Shown here piece by piece: positions 49,453-57,754 of a stretch of 64,000 bases of DNA; the first letter of the stretch is position 1, and the number at the start of each line of letters is the position of its first letter. Source of the stretch: Massilia sp. PDC64 (GTDB taxonomy: Bacteria; Pseudomonadota; Gammaproteobacteria; Burkholderiales; Burkholderiaceae_D); contig NZ_FMZS01000001.1 of assembly GCF_900101265.1 (NCBI RefSeq), forward strand, positions 620,001 through 684,000. Reading direction: 5' to 3'. Below the pieces are notes generated by a model. That model was not told the origin of the DNA. It was given only the letters and a program-made list of their open reading frames with translations, and searched no databases. Position numbers and translations under genes: made by a program.

Positions 49453-51813
49453 ATGATACGTTTCCCGATCGGCCTGGCGGCGGTATGCCTCAGCATGGCA
49501 GCAATCGCGGCGGAACCTTTCGACGACAAGTTCCGCCAGCTCGACGAATTGCTGCCCACCCCGACCACGATCCGCACGGCGTCCGGCGCCCCGGGACACG
49601 CATACTGGCAGCAGCGCGCCGATTATGCGATCCGCGCCACGCTGGACGAAGGCAAGCGCGCCATCAGCGGCACCGAGACGATCACGTATCACAACAACTC
49701 CCCCGACACGCTGTCCTACCTTTGGGTCCAGCTCGACCAGAACATCTATAAACGCGATTCCGACGCGCGCATGACGGCGACCGTCCCCTCGCGCGACGCC
49801 TGGGCCAAGGCGCGCGGGCCGGAAGACGGCTATAAATTCGACGCGCTGCGCTCCGTGCTGGAAAAGAGCACGTTCGACGGCGGTTTCAAGATCGCCGCCG
49901 TGAAGGACGCCAGCGGACGACCGCTGCACGTCGTCATCAACCGCACGATGATGCGCATCGACCTGCCGCAGCCGTTGAAACCGGGCGCGAAGGTCGCGTT
50001 CTCGATCGACTGGAGCTACAACATCAACGAGCAGAAGGTGCTCGGCGGCCGCTCCGGCTACGAGAAATTCGACGAGGACAAGAACGACCTGTTCGAGATC
50101 GCCCAGTGGTTCCCGCGCATGGCCGCGTACTACGACGTGACGGGCTGGCAGCACAAGCAATTCCTCGGCACGGGCGAATTCACGCTGGAATTCGGCGACT
50201 ACGACGTGCAGCTGACCGTCCCCGCCGACCACATCGTGGCCTCCACCGGCGAGCTGCAGAACCCGGGCGACGTGCTCACGGCCGCCCAGCGCCAGCGCCT
50301 GGAGCAGGCGCGCACCGCAACGAAGCCCGTCATCATCGCGACGCAGGCCGAGGCCGAAGCGCGCGAGAAGACGCGCGCCAGCGGCACGAAGACGTGGCAC
50401 TTCCGCGCGAAGAACGTGCGCGATTTCGCGTGGGCGTCGAGCCGGAAGTTCATCTGGGACGCGCAGGGCTTCAAGAAGGACGCGACCAATGTGCTGGCGC
50501 AGTCGTTCTACCCGAAGGAAGGCAACCCGCTGTGGGAAAAATACTCGACGGCCGCCGTGATCCACACGATCGCCGAGTACAACAAGTATTCGTTCGACTA
50601 CCCGTACCCCGTCGCGATTTCCGTGAACGGCCCGGTGGGCGGCATGGAATACCCGATGATCTGCTTTAACGGCCCGCGTCCGACGAAAGACAAGAAGACG
50701 GGCGAGCTCACGTACTCGAGCCGCACCAAGTATGGCCTGATCAGCGTCGTGATCCACGAGGTGGGCCACAACTACTTCCCGATGATCGTCAACTCGGACG
50801 AGCGCCAGTGGACGTGGATGGACGAGGGCCTGAACAGCTTCCTGCAATACCTGGCCGAACAGGCGTGGGAAGAGCACTACCCGCAGTCGCGCGGCGAACC
50901 GCGCGCCATCGTCGACTACATGAAGAGCACGAACCAGGTGCCCATCATGACGAACTCGGAATCCATCGCCGCCCTCGGCTACAACGCGTACGCGAAACCG
51001 ACGGCCGCGCTGATCGTCCTGCGCGAGACGGTGCTGGGCCGCGAGCTGTTCGACTTCGCCTTCCGCGAATACGCGCAGCGCTGGAAATTCAAGCGCCCCA
51101 CGCCGTCCGACTTCTTCCGCACGATGGAAGACGCGTCCGGCACGGACCTCGACTGGTTCTGGCGCGGCTGGTTCTACACGACCGACCACGTGGACGTGAG
51201 CGTGGACGGCATCAGCGAATACACGGTCGGCACGAAGGATCCCGAGATCGAGAAAGCGTGGAAGAAGGCGCAGCGCGATGCGGCGCCGATCTCGATCACG
51301 GACCAGCGCAACAAGGGCACGCTGCCGCGCCGCGTGGACGCCCATCCGGAGCTGAAGGATTTCTACAACGAGCATGACGAGTTCACGGTCACGAACCACG
51401 ACCGCAACAAGTACAACGAGGCGATCGCCGACCTGGAAGACTGGGAAAAGAACCTGCTCAAGGAAGGCAAGCACCTGTACCTCGTCGACTTCAGCAACCT
51501 GGGTGGTCTCGTGACGCCGCTCGTGCTGGAGATCCAGCTCGCCAGCGGCAAGAAATACGTCGAGCGCATCCCGGCCGAAGTGTGGCGCTACACGCCGAAG
51601 AAGATCACGAAGCTGATCATCACGGACGAGCCGATGGTCGCGCTGACGCAGGATCCATATTGGGAAACGGCCGACACGGACACCAGCAACAACAGCTGGC
51701 CCCGCAAGGCAACCCCGTCGCGCCTGGAGTTGTACAAGACCGAGCGTGACAAGGACAACCTGATGAAAGACTTCAATGAAAAACTGAAGACCAAGGACGA
51801 CAAGGCGGAATAA
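49453..51813 (+). CDS. M1 family metallopeptidase, paralog A
   Basis: 786-residue exported zinc aminopeptidase-like protein; signal peptide IGLAAVCLSMAAIAA. The N-terminal beta domain (YAIRATLDEGKRAISGTETITYHNNSPDTLSYLWVQLDQNIY) is of the M1 type. The active site is HEVGH (435-439) with the third ligand Glu458 in MDEGLNSF, the HExxH-18-E spacing of M1. The exopeptidase signature reads GPVGGMEYPM instead of GAMEN, so classical N-terminal recognition may differ. The C-terminal ~250 residues (VDVSVDGISEYTVGTKDPEIE and following) are shared with the downstream paralog. Likely periplasmic peptide degradation. Confidence 0.9.
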   Translation: MIRFPIGLAAVCLSMAAIAAEPFDDKFRQLDELLPTPTTIRTASGAPGHAYWQQRADYAIRATLDEGKRAISGTETITYHNNSPDTLSYLWVQLDQNIYKRDSDARMTATVPSRDAWAKARGPEDGYKFDALRSVLEKSTFDGGFKIAAVKDASGRPLHVVINRTMMRIDLPQPLKPGAKVAFSIDWSYNINEQKVLGGRSGYEKFDEDKNDLFEIAQWFPRMAAYYDVTGWQHKQFLGTGEFTLEFGDYDVQLTVPADHIVASTGELQNPGDVLTAAQRQRLEQARTATKPVIIATQAEAEAREKTRASGTKTWHFRAKNVRDFAWASSRKFIWDAQGFKKDATNVLAQSFYPKEGNPLWEKYSTAAVIHTIAEYNKYSFDYPYPVAISVNGPVGGMEYPMICFNGPRPTKDKKTGELTYSSRTKYGLISVVIHEVGHNYFPMIVNSDERQWTWMDEGLNSFLQYLAEQAWEEHYPQSRGEPRAIVDYMKSTNQVPIMTNSESIAALGYNAYAKPTAALIVLRETVLGRELFDFAFREYAQRWKFKRPTPSDFFRTMEDASGTDLDWFWRGWFYTTDHVDVSVDGISEYTVGTKDPEIEKAWKKAQRDAAPISITDQRNKGTLPRRVDAHPELKDFYNEHDEFTVTNHDRNKYNEAIADLEDWEKNLLKEGKHLYLVDFSNLGGLVTPLVLEIQLASGKKYVERIPAEVWRYTPKKITKLIITDEPMVALTQDPYWETADTDTSNNSWPRKATPSRLELYKTERDKDNLMKDFNEKLKTKDDKAE

Positions 51814-51833
51814 CGCTACCTGAAGTCCGATAC

Positions 51834-51869
51834 CGGCAACGGCGCCCACAAGGTGTCGTTGCCGTTTTC
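51834..51869 (+). terminator. Possible weak terminator between M1 paralogs
   Basis: CGGCAACG (51834-51841) pairs with CGTTGCCG (51857-51864) across a 15-base loop and is followed by TTTTC. The T-run is short, so it may attenuate rather than stop transcription between the two peptidase genes, 71 bases apart. Confidence 0.45.
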
Positions 51870-51884
51870 ATTCCCGACACCGAC

Positions 51885-54239
51885 ATGAAACGACTCCCCA
51901 TCATCGCCCTGCTCGTCCTCGCCGCGGCCGCCCACGCCCAGACCTTCGACGACAAATTCCGCCAGCTGGACGAACTGCTCCCGACACCCACCGATACCCG
52001 CACCGCGTCCGGCGCGCCGGGCCACGCGTACTGGCAGCAGCGCGCCGACTACCGCATCCGCGCCACGCTGGACGAGGCGAAGCGCGCCGTCACGGGTTCC
52101 GAAACCATCACCTACCACAACAATTCGCCGGACACGCTGGCGTACCTGTGGGTGCAGCTCGACCAGAACATGTTCCGCGCCGACTCGGACAACCGCCGCA
52201 TCGCCAGCTACCCGTCGCGCGACGCGTGGCGCGCCGCCGCCCCGGGCGGCGGGCAAATCGGCACGCCGTTCGAATCGGCCCGCTTCCTCGTCGAGAGCGC
52301 GAAGTTCGACGGCGGCTTCGACATCGCGTCCGTGACGGACCGCGCCGGCCGCCCGCTGCGCCACACGATCAACAAGACGATGATGCGCATCGACCTGTCC
52401 GAGCCGCTGAAGCCCGGTGCGCGCATCGCATTCGATGTCAGCTGGCGCTTCAACGTGCCGGAGACGACCGTGCTCGGTCGGCGCATGGGCTTCGAGCGGT
52501 TCGATAAAGACGACAGGAACGACCTGTTCGAAATCGCCCAGTGGTTCCCGCGCATGGCCGCGTACTACGATGCGCACGGCTGGCAGAACAAGCAGTACGT
52601 GGGCGACGGCGAGTTCACGCTGGAATTCGGCGACTACGACGTCGAGCTGACCGTCCCGGCCGACCATATCGTGGCCGCGACGGGCGAGCTGCAGAACGCC
52701 GGCGCCGTGCTGACACAAGCCCAGCGCGACCGCCTCGCACGGGCGCGCACGGCCGACAAGCCCGTCCTCATCGTCACGCAAGCGGAAGCGACAGCGAACG
52801 AGAAGCAGCGCGCGACGAGCACGAAGACGTGGCGCTTCAAGGCCACGAACGTGCGCGACTTCGCGTGGGCGTCGAGCCGCAAGTTCATCTGGGACGCGCA
52901 GGGTTTCAAAAAGGACGGCACGAACGTCCTTGCCATGTCGTTCTATCCGAAGGAAGGCAACCCGCTGTGGGAACAATACTCCACACAGGCCATCATCCAC
53001 ACGATTGCCGAGTACAACAAGTACGCGTTCGATTACCCGTATCCCGTCGCGATCTCCGTGAACGGCCCGGTGGGCGGCATGGAATACCCGATGATCTCGT
53101 TCAACGGCGGCCGGCCCGTGAAGGACAAGAAAACGGGCGAGCTGACGTATTCGAAGAACACGAAGTATGGCCTGATCAGCGTGATCATCCACGAGGTGGG
53201 CCACAACTACTTCCCGATGATCGTCAACTCCGACGAGCGCCAGTGGACGTGGATGGACGAGGGCCTCAACTCGTTCATGCAATTCCTGGCCGAGCAGGCG
53301 TGGGAAGAGCACTATCCGTCGCGCCGCGGCGAAGCGCGCAACATCGTCGACTACATGAAGAGCCGTAACCAGGTGCCGGTGATGACGAACTCGGAATCCG
53401 TCACGCAGCGCGGCAACAACGCGTACGCGAAACCGGCGACGGCACTGAACATCCTGCGCGAGACGATCCTCGGCCGCGAACTGTTCGACTTCGCCTTCCG
53501 GGAGTATGCGCAGCGCTGGAAGTTCAAGCGCCCCACGCCGGCCGATTTCTTCCGCACGATGGAAGACGCGTCGGGCACGGACCTCGACTGGTTCTGGCGC
53601 GGCTGGTTCTACACGACGGACAACGTCGACGTGAGCGTGGACGGCATCAGCGAATACACCATCGGTACGAAAGATCCGGAGATCGAGAAGGCGTGGAAGA
53701 AGGCGCAGCGCCAGCTTGAACCGATTTCGATCACGGACCAGCGCAACCAGGGCACCCTGCCCCGCCGCGTGGACGCGCATCCGGAACTGAAGGACTTCTA
53801 CAACGAGCATGACGCGTTCACCGTCACGAACCGCGACCGTAACAAGTACAATGAGGCGCTGGGCGACCTGGAAGACTGGGAAAAGGCGCTGCTCAGGGAA
53901 GGCAGGCACCTGTACCTCGTCGACTTCGCCAACGTCGGCGGGCTCGTGACGCCGCTGATCCTCGAGATCCAGCTCGCGAGCGGCAAGAAGTACGTCGAGC
54001 GGATTCCGGCCGAGGTATGGCGCTACAGCCCGAAGAAGATCACGAAGCTGATCGTCACGGACGAACCGATGGTCGCGCTGACGCAGGACCCGTACTGGGA
54101 GACCGCGGACACGGACACCAGCAACAACAGCTGGCCGCGCAAGGCGGTGCCGTCGCGGCTGGAGTTGTACAAGACCGAGCGTGACAAGGACAACCTGATG
54201 AAAGACTTCAACGAGAAGCTGAAGAAGGTGGACAAGTGA
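51885..54239 (+). CDS. M1 family metallopeptidase, paralog B
   Basis: 784-residue near-duplicate of the upstream gene, colinear over its full length with long identical stretches such as the HEVGHNYFPMIVNSDERQW block, and a shared C-terminus (DTSNNSWPRKA). Active site HEVGH at 436-440 and Glu459. The signal peptide (IIALLVLAAAAHA) differs from that of paralog A, and the 205-330 region of the DNA holds an insertion relative to A (AAPGGGQIGTPFESARFL). Its stop overlaps the GTG start of the DUF6702 gene (GTGA), so B, not A, is coupled to the receptor operon. A tandem duplication with divergence is the likely origin. Confidence 0.9.
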   Translation: MKRLPIIALLVLAAAAHAQTFDDKFRQLDELLPTPTDTRTASGAPGHAYWQQRADYRIRATLDEAKRAVTGSETITYHNNSPDTLAYLWVQLDQNMFRADSDNRRIASYPSRDAWRAAAPGGGQIGTPFESARFLVESAKFDGGFDIASVTDRAGRPLRHTINKTMMRIDLSEPLKPGARIAFDVSWRFNVPETTVLGRRMGFERFDKDDRNDLFEIAQWFPRMAAYYDAHGWQNKQYVGDGEFTLEFGDYDVELTVPADHIVAATGELQNAGAVLTQAQRDRLARARTADKPVLIVTQAEATANEKQRATSTKTWRFKATNVRDFAWASSRKFIWDAQGFKKDGTNVLAMSFYPKEGNPLWEQYSTQAIIHTIAEYNKYAFDYPYPVAISVNGPVGGMEYPMISFNGGRPVKDKKTGELTYSKNTKYGLISVIIHEVGHNYFPMIVNSDERQWTWMDEGLNSFMQFLAEQAWEEHYPSRRGEARNIVDYMKSRNQVPVMTNSESVTQRGNNAYAKPATALNILRETILGRELFDFAFREYAQRWKFKRPTPADFFRTMEDASGTDLDWFWRGWFYTTDNVDVSVDGISEYTIGTKDPEIEKAWKKAQRQLEPISITDQRNQGTLPRRVDAHPELKDFYNEHDAFTVTNRDRNKYNEALGDLEDWEKALLREGRHLYLVDFANVGGLVTPLILEIQLASGKKYVERIPAEVWRYSPKKITKLIVTDEPMVALTQDPYWETADTDTSNNSWPRKAVPSRLELYKTERDKDNLMKDFNEKLKKVDK

Positions 54240-54721
54240 AGCTGCATCGCCTCCTGATGCTGCTGTGCGCGTGCGTGAGCATCCACGCGTCCGCGCACCG
54301 CTTCCATGCCGGCATCACCGACATCAGCTACAACGAGCGCACGGGCAGCACGGAAGTCGTGCACACGTACATGGCGCACGACGTGGAGGCGCTGCTGACG
54401 GCGCTCTACCAGCGCCAGTTCGACCTGTCCGACCCGGAAGACCAGGCCGTGCTGCGCAAGTACGTGGAAAAACAGTTCTGGCTGGCCGACAGGGACGGCC
54501 GCCGCCTGCCCTTGAACTGGGTGGGCGTGACGGTCGACACGGACAGCGTCGTCGTGTTCCAGGAAGCCGTGCGCACGCCCGTGGTAAAAGTCGAGACGAT
54601 CCACGACGCCGTGCTGAGCGACTTCCTGCCCGACCAGCAGAACACCGTGAACCTGACGGCGAACGGCGGCCTGCGCACGTTCGGCTTCACCAGCAACCGC
54701 ACCGAACTGACCGTCCACTGA
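54236..54721 (+). CDS. DUF6702-type small exported protein
   Basis: 161 residues from a GTG overlapping the peptidase stop. A signal peptide (LLMLLCACVSIHASA) precedes a domain opening HRFHAGITDISYNERTGSTEVVHTYMAHDVEALLTAL, typical of DUF6702 proteins, with a His-rich start that could bind metal. The domain ends in VNLTANGGLRTFGFTSN. Its stop shares one base with the TonB-receptor ATG (TGATG). Small proteins of this kind sit beside TonB receptors and peptidases in several lineages; function is unknown. Confidence 0.78.
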   Translation: MKLHRLLMLLCACVSIHASAHRFHAGITDISYNERTGSTEVVHTYMAHDVEALLTALYQRQFDLSDPEDQAVLRKYVEKQFWLADRDGRRLPLNWVGVTVDTDSVVVFQEAVRTPVVKVETIHDAVLSDFLPDQQNTVNLTANGGLRTFGFTSNRTELTVH

Positions 54722-56706
54722 TGCGCAACACCGCCCTGCTGCTCGCCGCCTTCGTTCCCGCCTGCGCGTGGGCGGACGATCCCGTGATCCAGCGCGTGCT
54801 CGTCGAAGGCGCGCGCACGAGCCAGCTGGGCATCGCGGATTCGGCCAATGCCGGCACCGTCAACCAGAAGGAACTGGCGATGCGCACCGTGTACCGTCCC
54901 GGTGAGCTGCTGGAAGCAGCGCCGGGGCTGATCGTCAGCCAGCACAGCGGCGAAGGCAAGGCGAACCAGTTCTTCCTGCGCGGCTTCAACCTGGACCACG
55001 GCACGGACCTGGCCACCTACCTGGACGACATGCCCGTCAACCAGCGCAGCCACGCGCACGGCCAGGGCTGGACGGACCTGAACTTCCTGATCCCGGAACT
55101 GACGGCCCGGCTGGACTACAAGAAGGGGCCGTACTCGGCACGCGAAGGCGATTTCGCATCGGCCGGCAGCGCATCGATCACCTACGCGAACCGCCTGGCA
55201 CGCAACGTGGCCACGGTCAGCGCCGGCCAGGACGGCTATGCGCGCACGGCGCTGGCCGCGTCGACGGAACTCGACGACGGCGTGCTGACGTATGCGCTGG
55301 AAGCCCTGCACAACGATGGTCCGTACCGGCATCCGGACGATTACCAGAAGCTGAACGGCGTGCTGCGCTACAGCCGCGGCTACGCGAACAATGGGTGGAG
55401 CGTGACGGCGATGGCGTACCGGGGCCGCTGGAATGCGACGGACCAGGTCCCGGAACGCGCCGTCGCCGCAGGACAGCTGGGCCGCTTCGATGCCGTCGAC
55501 ACGACCGACGGCGGCGCAGCGAAGCGCTTCAGCCTGTCCGGCGTATGGCGTCGCACGGGCCAGGACTCGGCAACGAAGGCGAGTGCCTACGTCATCCGCA
55601 ACCAGCTCGACCTGTGGTCCGACTTCACCTACTTCATGAACGACCCGGTGAACGGCGACCAGTTCGCCCAGCCGGACCGGCGCGTGACGGGCGGCTTCAA
55701 TGCCACGCACAGCTGGCACGCGCACCGGAGCGCCACGTCGACGTCGGACATCACCGTCGGCGTGGAAGCGCAGAACGACAACGTCTTCAACGGCCTGTAT
55801 CGCACGGCCGCGCGCAGGACGTTGTCGGTGACGCGCGCGGACCACATCGTCGAGACGAGCGCAGGCGCGTTCATCGAGAACGCCACGCGCTGGACCCCGT
55901 GGCTGCGCTCGACGGTGGGCGTGCGCGCGGACGATTACCGCTTCCGCGTGCGCACCGCCGGCGTGGACAGCAGCGACTCGCTCGCCAGCCCGTCCGCCAA
56001 CGTCGTGTTCGGCCCGTGGCGCCAGACCGAGTTCTACGTGAACTATGGCACGGGCTTCCACAGCAACGATGCGCGTGCGACGCTCACGGCGCCGGGTCTC
56101 GTGCGTTCGCGCGGCATGGAGCTGGGCCTGCGCACGGAAGCCATTCCGAAGATGCAGACGGCGATTTCGCTGTACCGGCTGGACTTCGATTCCGAGCTGA
56201 CCTATGTCGGCGACGAGGGCACCACCGAGGCCGGCCCGCCCAGCCGCCGCATCGGCTTCGAATTCTCGAATTACTATAAACCGTATAAATGGTTGTCGGT
56301 CGACTTCGATGCCGCCTACGCGCATGCGCGCTCGCGCGGCGTCGCGCCCGGGCAGGACCGCATTCCGGAAGCCATCGAGGGCGTCGCCCAGCTCGCGCTG
56401 ACGGTGAGCCAGCTTGGGCCGTGGGAAGGCGCGCTGCGCCTGCGGTACTTCGGGCCGCGCCCGCTCGTCGAGGACGACAGCGTGCGCTCGCGCGCCAGCA
56501 CGACCCTGAACGGCCGCCTGGGCTACCGCGTGAACCGCGACCTGCGGCTGGAGCTGGAAGGGTTCAATCTCACGAACCGGCGCGCGTCGGCGATCGATTA
56601 CTACTATGCGTCGCAGCTGCGGGGCGAAGCGGCGCCGCGCGAGGACGTGCACTTCCACCCGATCGAGGCGCGTTCGTTCCGGCTGACGCTCGTCAGGAAC
56701 TGGTAA
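54721..56706 (+). CDS. TonB-dependent outer-membrane receptor
   Basis: 661-residue receptor. Signal peptide to about residue 18 (AFVPACAWA), a plug domain (about 30-150: RPGELLEAAPGLIVSQHSGEGKANQFFLRGFNLDHGTDLATYLDDMPVN, QGWTDLNFLIPE, KGPYSAREGDFASAGSA) and a 22-strand-type barrel with paired aromatic-ended strands to a C-terminal LTLVRNW. The plug resembles siderophore/vitamin-type receptors rather than SusC. It ends in Trp instead of the usual Phe. Operon linkage to an M1 peptidase and DUF6702 suggests uptake of peptides or a metal-peptide complex; that is inference. Confidence 0.92.
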   Translation: MRNTALLLAAFVPACAWADDPVIQRVLVEGARTSQLGIADSANAGTVNQKELAMRTVYRPGELLEAAPGLIVSQHSGEGKANQFFLRGFNLDHGTDLATYLDDMPVNQRSHAHGQGWTDLNFLIPELTARLDYKKGPYSAREGDFASAGSASITYANRLARNVATVSAGQDGYARTALAASTELDDGVLTYALEALHNDGPYRHPDDYQKLNGVLRYSRGYANNGWSVTAMAYRGRWNATDQVPERAVAAGQLGRFDAVDTTDGGAAKRFSLSGVWRRTGQDSATKASAYVIRNQLDLWSDFTYFMNDPVNGDQFAQPDRRVTGGFNATHSWHAHRSATSTSDITVGVEAQNDNVFNGLYRTAARRTLSVTRADHIVETSAGAFIENATRWTPWLRSTVGVRADDYRFRVRTAGVDSSDSLASPSANVVFGPWRQTEFYVNYGTGFHSNDARATLTAPGLVRSRGMELGLRTEAIPKMQTAISLYRLDFDSELTYVGDEGTTEAGPPSRRIGFEFSNYYKPYKWLSVDFDAAYAHARSRGVAPGQDRIPEAIEGVAQLALTVSQLGPWEGALRLRYFGPRPLVEDDSVRSRASTTLNGRLGYRVNRDLRLELEGFNLTNRRASAIDYYYASQLRGEAAPREDVHFHPIEARSFRLTLVRNW

Positions 56707-56747
56707 GGGCCGGCACGGCCGCGCGCAAAAAGTGCTAGGCTACCGGG

Positions 56748-57500
56748 ATGACAACACCGCAACCACCTTATACCGATCCGGCCCGCATCGTCGACGCGCT
56801 GCGCGGCGACGGCTATGCGCTGCTGCGCCCGGCCGACGTGGCGCAGCTGGCCGGCTGCTCGCTCGACGAGTTGAAGGCGCTGGCGCCGAGCTGGGATCGC
56901 CTGGAACTCGACAACTACCTGAAGGACGGCGGCCGCTATCGCCGGCGCCGCCATTCCTGCTTCGTCGACAGCGGCGACAGCCTCGTGCAAAGCCCGCACC
57001 GCGCGCACTGGCAGCCGGTCGAGTACAACGCCCTGCACGGCGGCATGCACCGCCTGTTCGTGCCCATCGAGCCGTCCACCGTCGAGCAGCCGGCCTGGCC
57101 GAAACTGCTGCGCGCGCTGGGCGCCGTGTGTTCGCAGGTGAAAGGCCCGCAGACCTGGTATGTCGAAGCGCACCAGTTCCGCATCGACACGGCCGACGGC
57201 ATCGGCCGCCCCACGCCGGAAGGCGCGCACCGCGACGGCGTCGATTTCGTCGCCGTCATCCTGATCGGGCGTGAGAACATCAAGGGTGGCGAAACGCGCG
57301 TGTTCGAAGCGAACGGCCCGAAAGGCCAGCGCTTCACGATGACGGAACCGTGGACCCTGCTGCTGCTGGACGATGCGGCCGTCATCCACGAATCGACGCC
57401 GATCCAGCCCATCGGCGCCAACGGCCACCGCGACACGCTCGTGCTGACGTGGCGCGCCGGCGCCTTCCAAGGCGACGACGCCGAGACCACCGGCGCCTGA
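56748..57500 (+). CDS. 2-oxoglutarate/Fe(II) dioxygenase (2OG-Fe_Oxy_2, isoleucine-dioxygenase-like)
   Basis: 250 residues. The facial triad is visible as HRD (His161, Asp163) in EGAHRDGVDF and His214 in AVIHEST, with a 2-oxoglutarate-binding Arg in GHRDTLVLTWR. VAVILIGRENIKGGETRVF is the hallmark block of the family containing L-isoleucine 4-hydroxylase (IDO) and related free-amino-acid hydroxylases. It lies 41 bases after the TonB receptor in the same direction and may share its transcript. Hydroxylation of a free or peptide-derived amino acid would fit the peptidase neighbourhood, but the substrate is not determined. Confidence 0.87.
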   Translation: MTTPQPPYTDPARIVDALRGDGYALLRPADVAQLAGCSLDELKALAPSWDRLELDNYLKDGGRYRRRRHSCFVDSGDSLVQSPHRAHWQPVEYNALHGGMHRLFVPIEPSTVEQPAWPKLLRALGAVCSQVKGPQTWYVEAHQFRIDTADGIGRPTPEGAHRDGVDFVAVILIGRENIKGGETRVFEANGPKGQRFTMTEPWTLLLLDDAAVIHESTPIQPIGANGHRDTLVLTWRAGAFQGDDAETTGA

Positions 57501-57605
57501 GACTTCCCACCGCGCGGCCATCCGGCCGCGCTTCCCCGACCGAACAAAGAAAGGCATGCGGCGATCGCATGCGCTCGCAAATGTTAGCGTCGAACAAGTT
57601 CTGAT

Positions 57606-57638
57606 AAAAAAAAAGCCCGCAACCTTGCGGTGCGGGCT
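57606..57638 (-). terminator. Rho-independent terminator of the DUF1800-DUF1501 operon or a small RNA
   Basis: On the minus strand AGCCCGCA (57638-57631) pairs with TGCGGGCT (57621-57614) across a 9-base loop and is followed by at least eight T. It lies 117 bases past the DUF1501 stop. The plus strand lacks a T-tract after the stem, so it does not serve the dioxygenase gene. Confidence 0.88.
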
Positions 57639-57674
57639 GAATCCAGGTTTTCGGAGAAAAACTGGAGGAGACAG
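57606..57674 (-). ncRNA. Possible ~70-nt small RNA with CUCC motifs
   Basis: A promoter-like pair on the minus strand, TTGCGG (57708-57703) and TATAGT (57685-57680) with an ideal 17-base spacer, would start a transcript near 57672-57676 that ends at the terminator (57606). The RNA would carry an unpaired CUCCUCC near its 5' end, a hairpin (CCAGTTTT/AAAACCTGG with one bulge) whose loop repeats UCUCC, and the terminator stem. Anti-Shine-Dalgarno CUCC motifs in single-stranded loops are typical of regulatory RNAs that block translation. It lies wholly in the gap 57501-57754 and could instead be only the 3' UTR of the DUF1501 transcript. Confidence 0.45.
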
Positions 57675-57754
57675 GTACTACTATAGACCTAAATTTTGTG
57701 CACCGCAATACGGTAGAACTACTATATGTAGAGGGCGGCCTCTAGAGTGGGGGT

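Noticed and set aside
57721-57749. Second minus-strand promoter using the duplicated TATAGT at 57726-57721
   Set aside because: No acceptable -35 hexamer lies 15-19 bases upstream; it overlaps the 3' flank of DUF1501.
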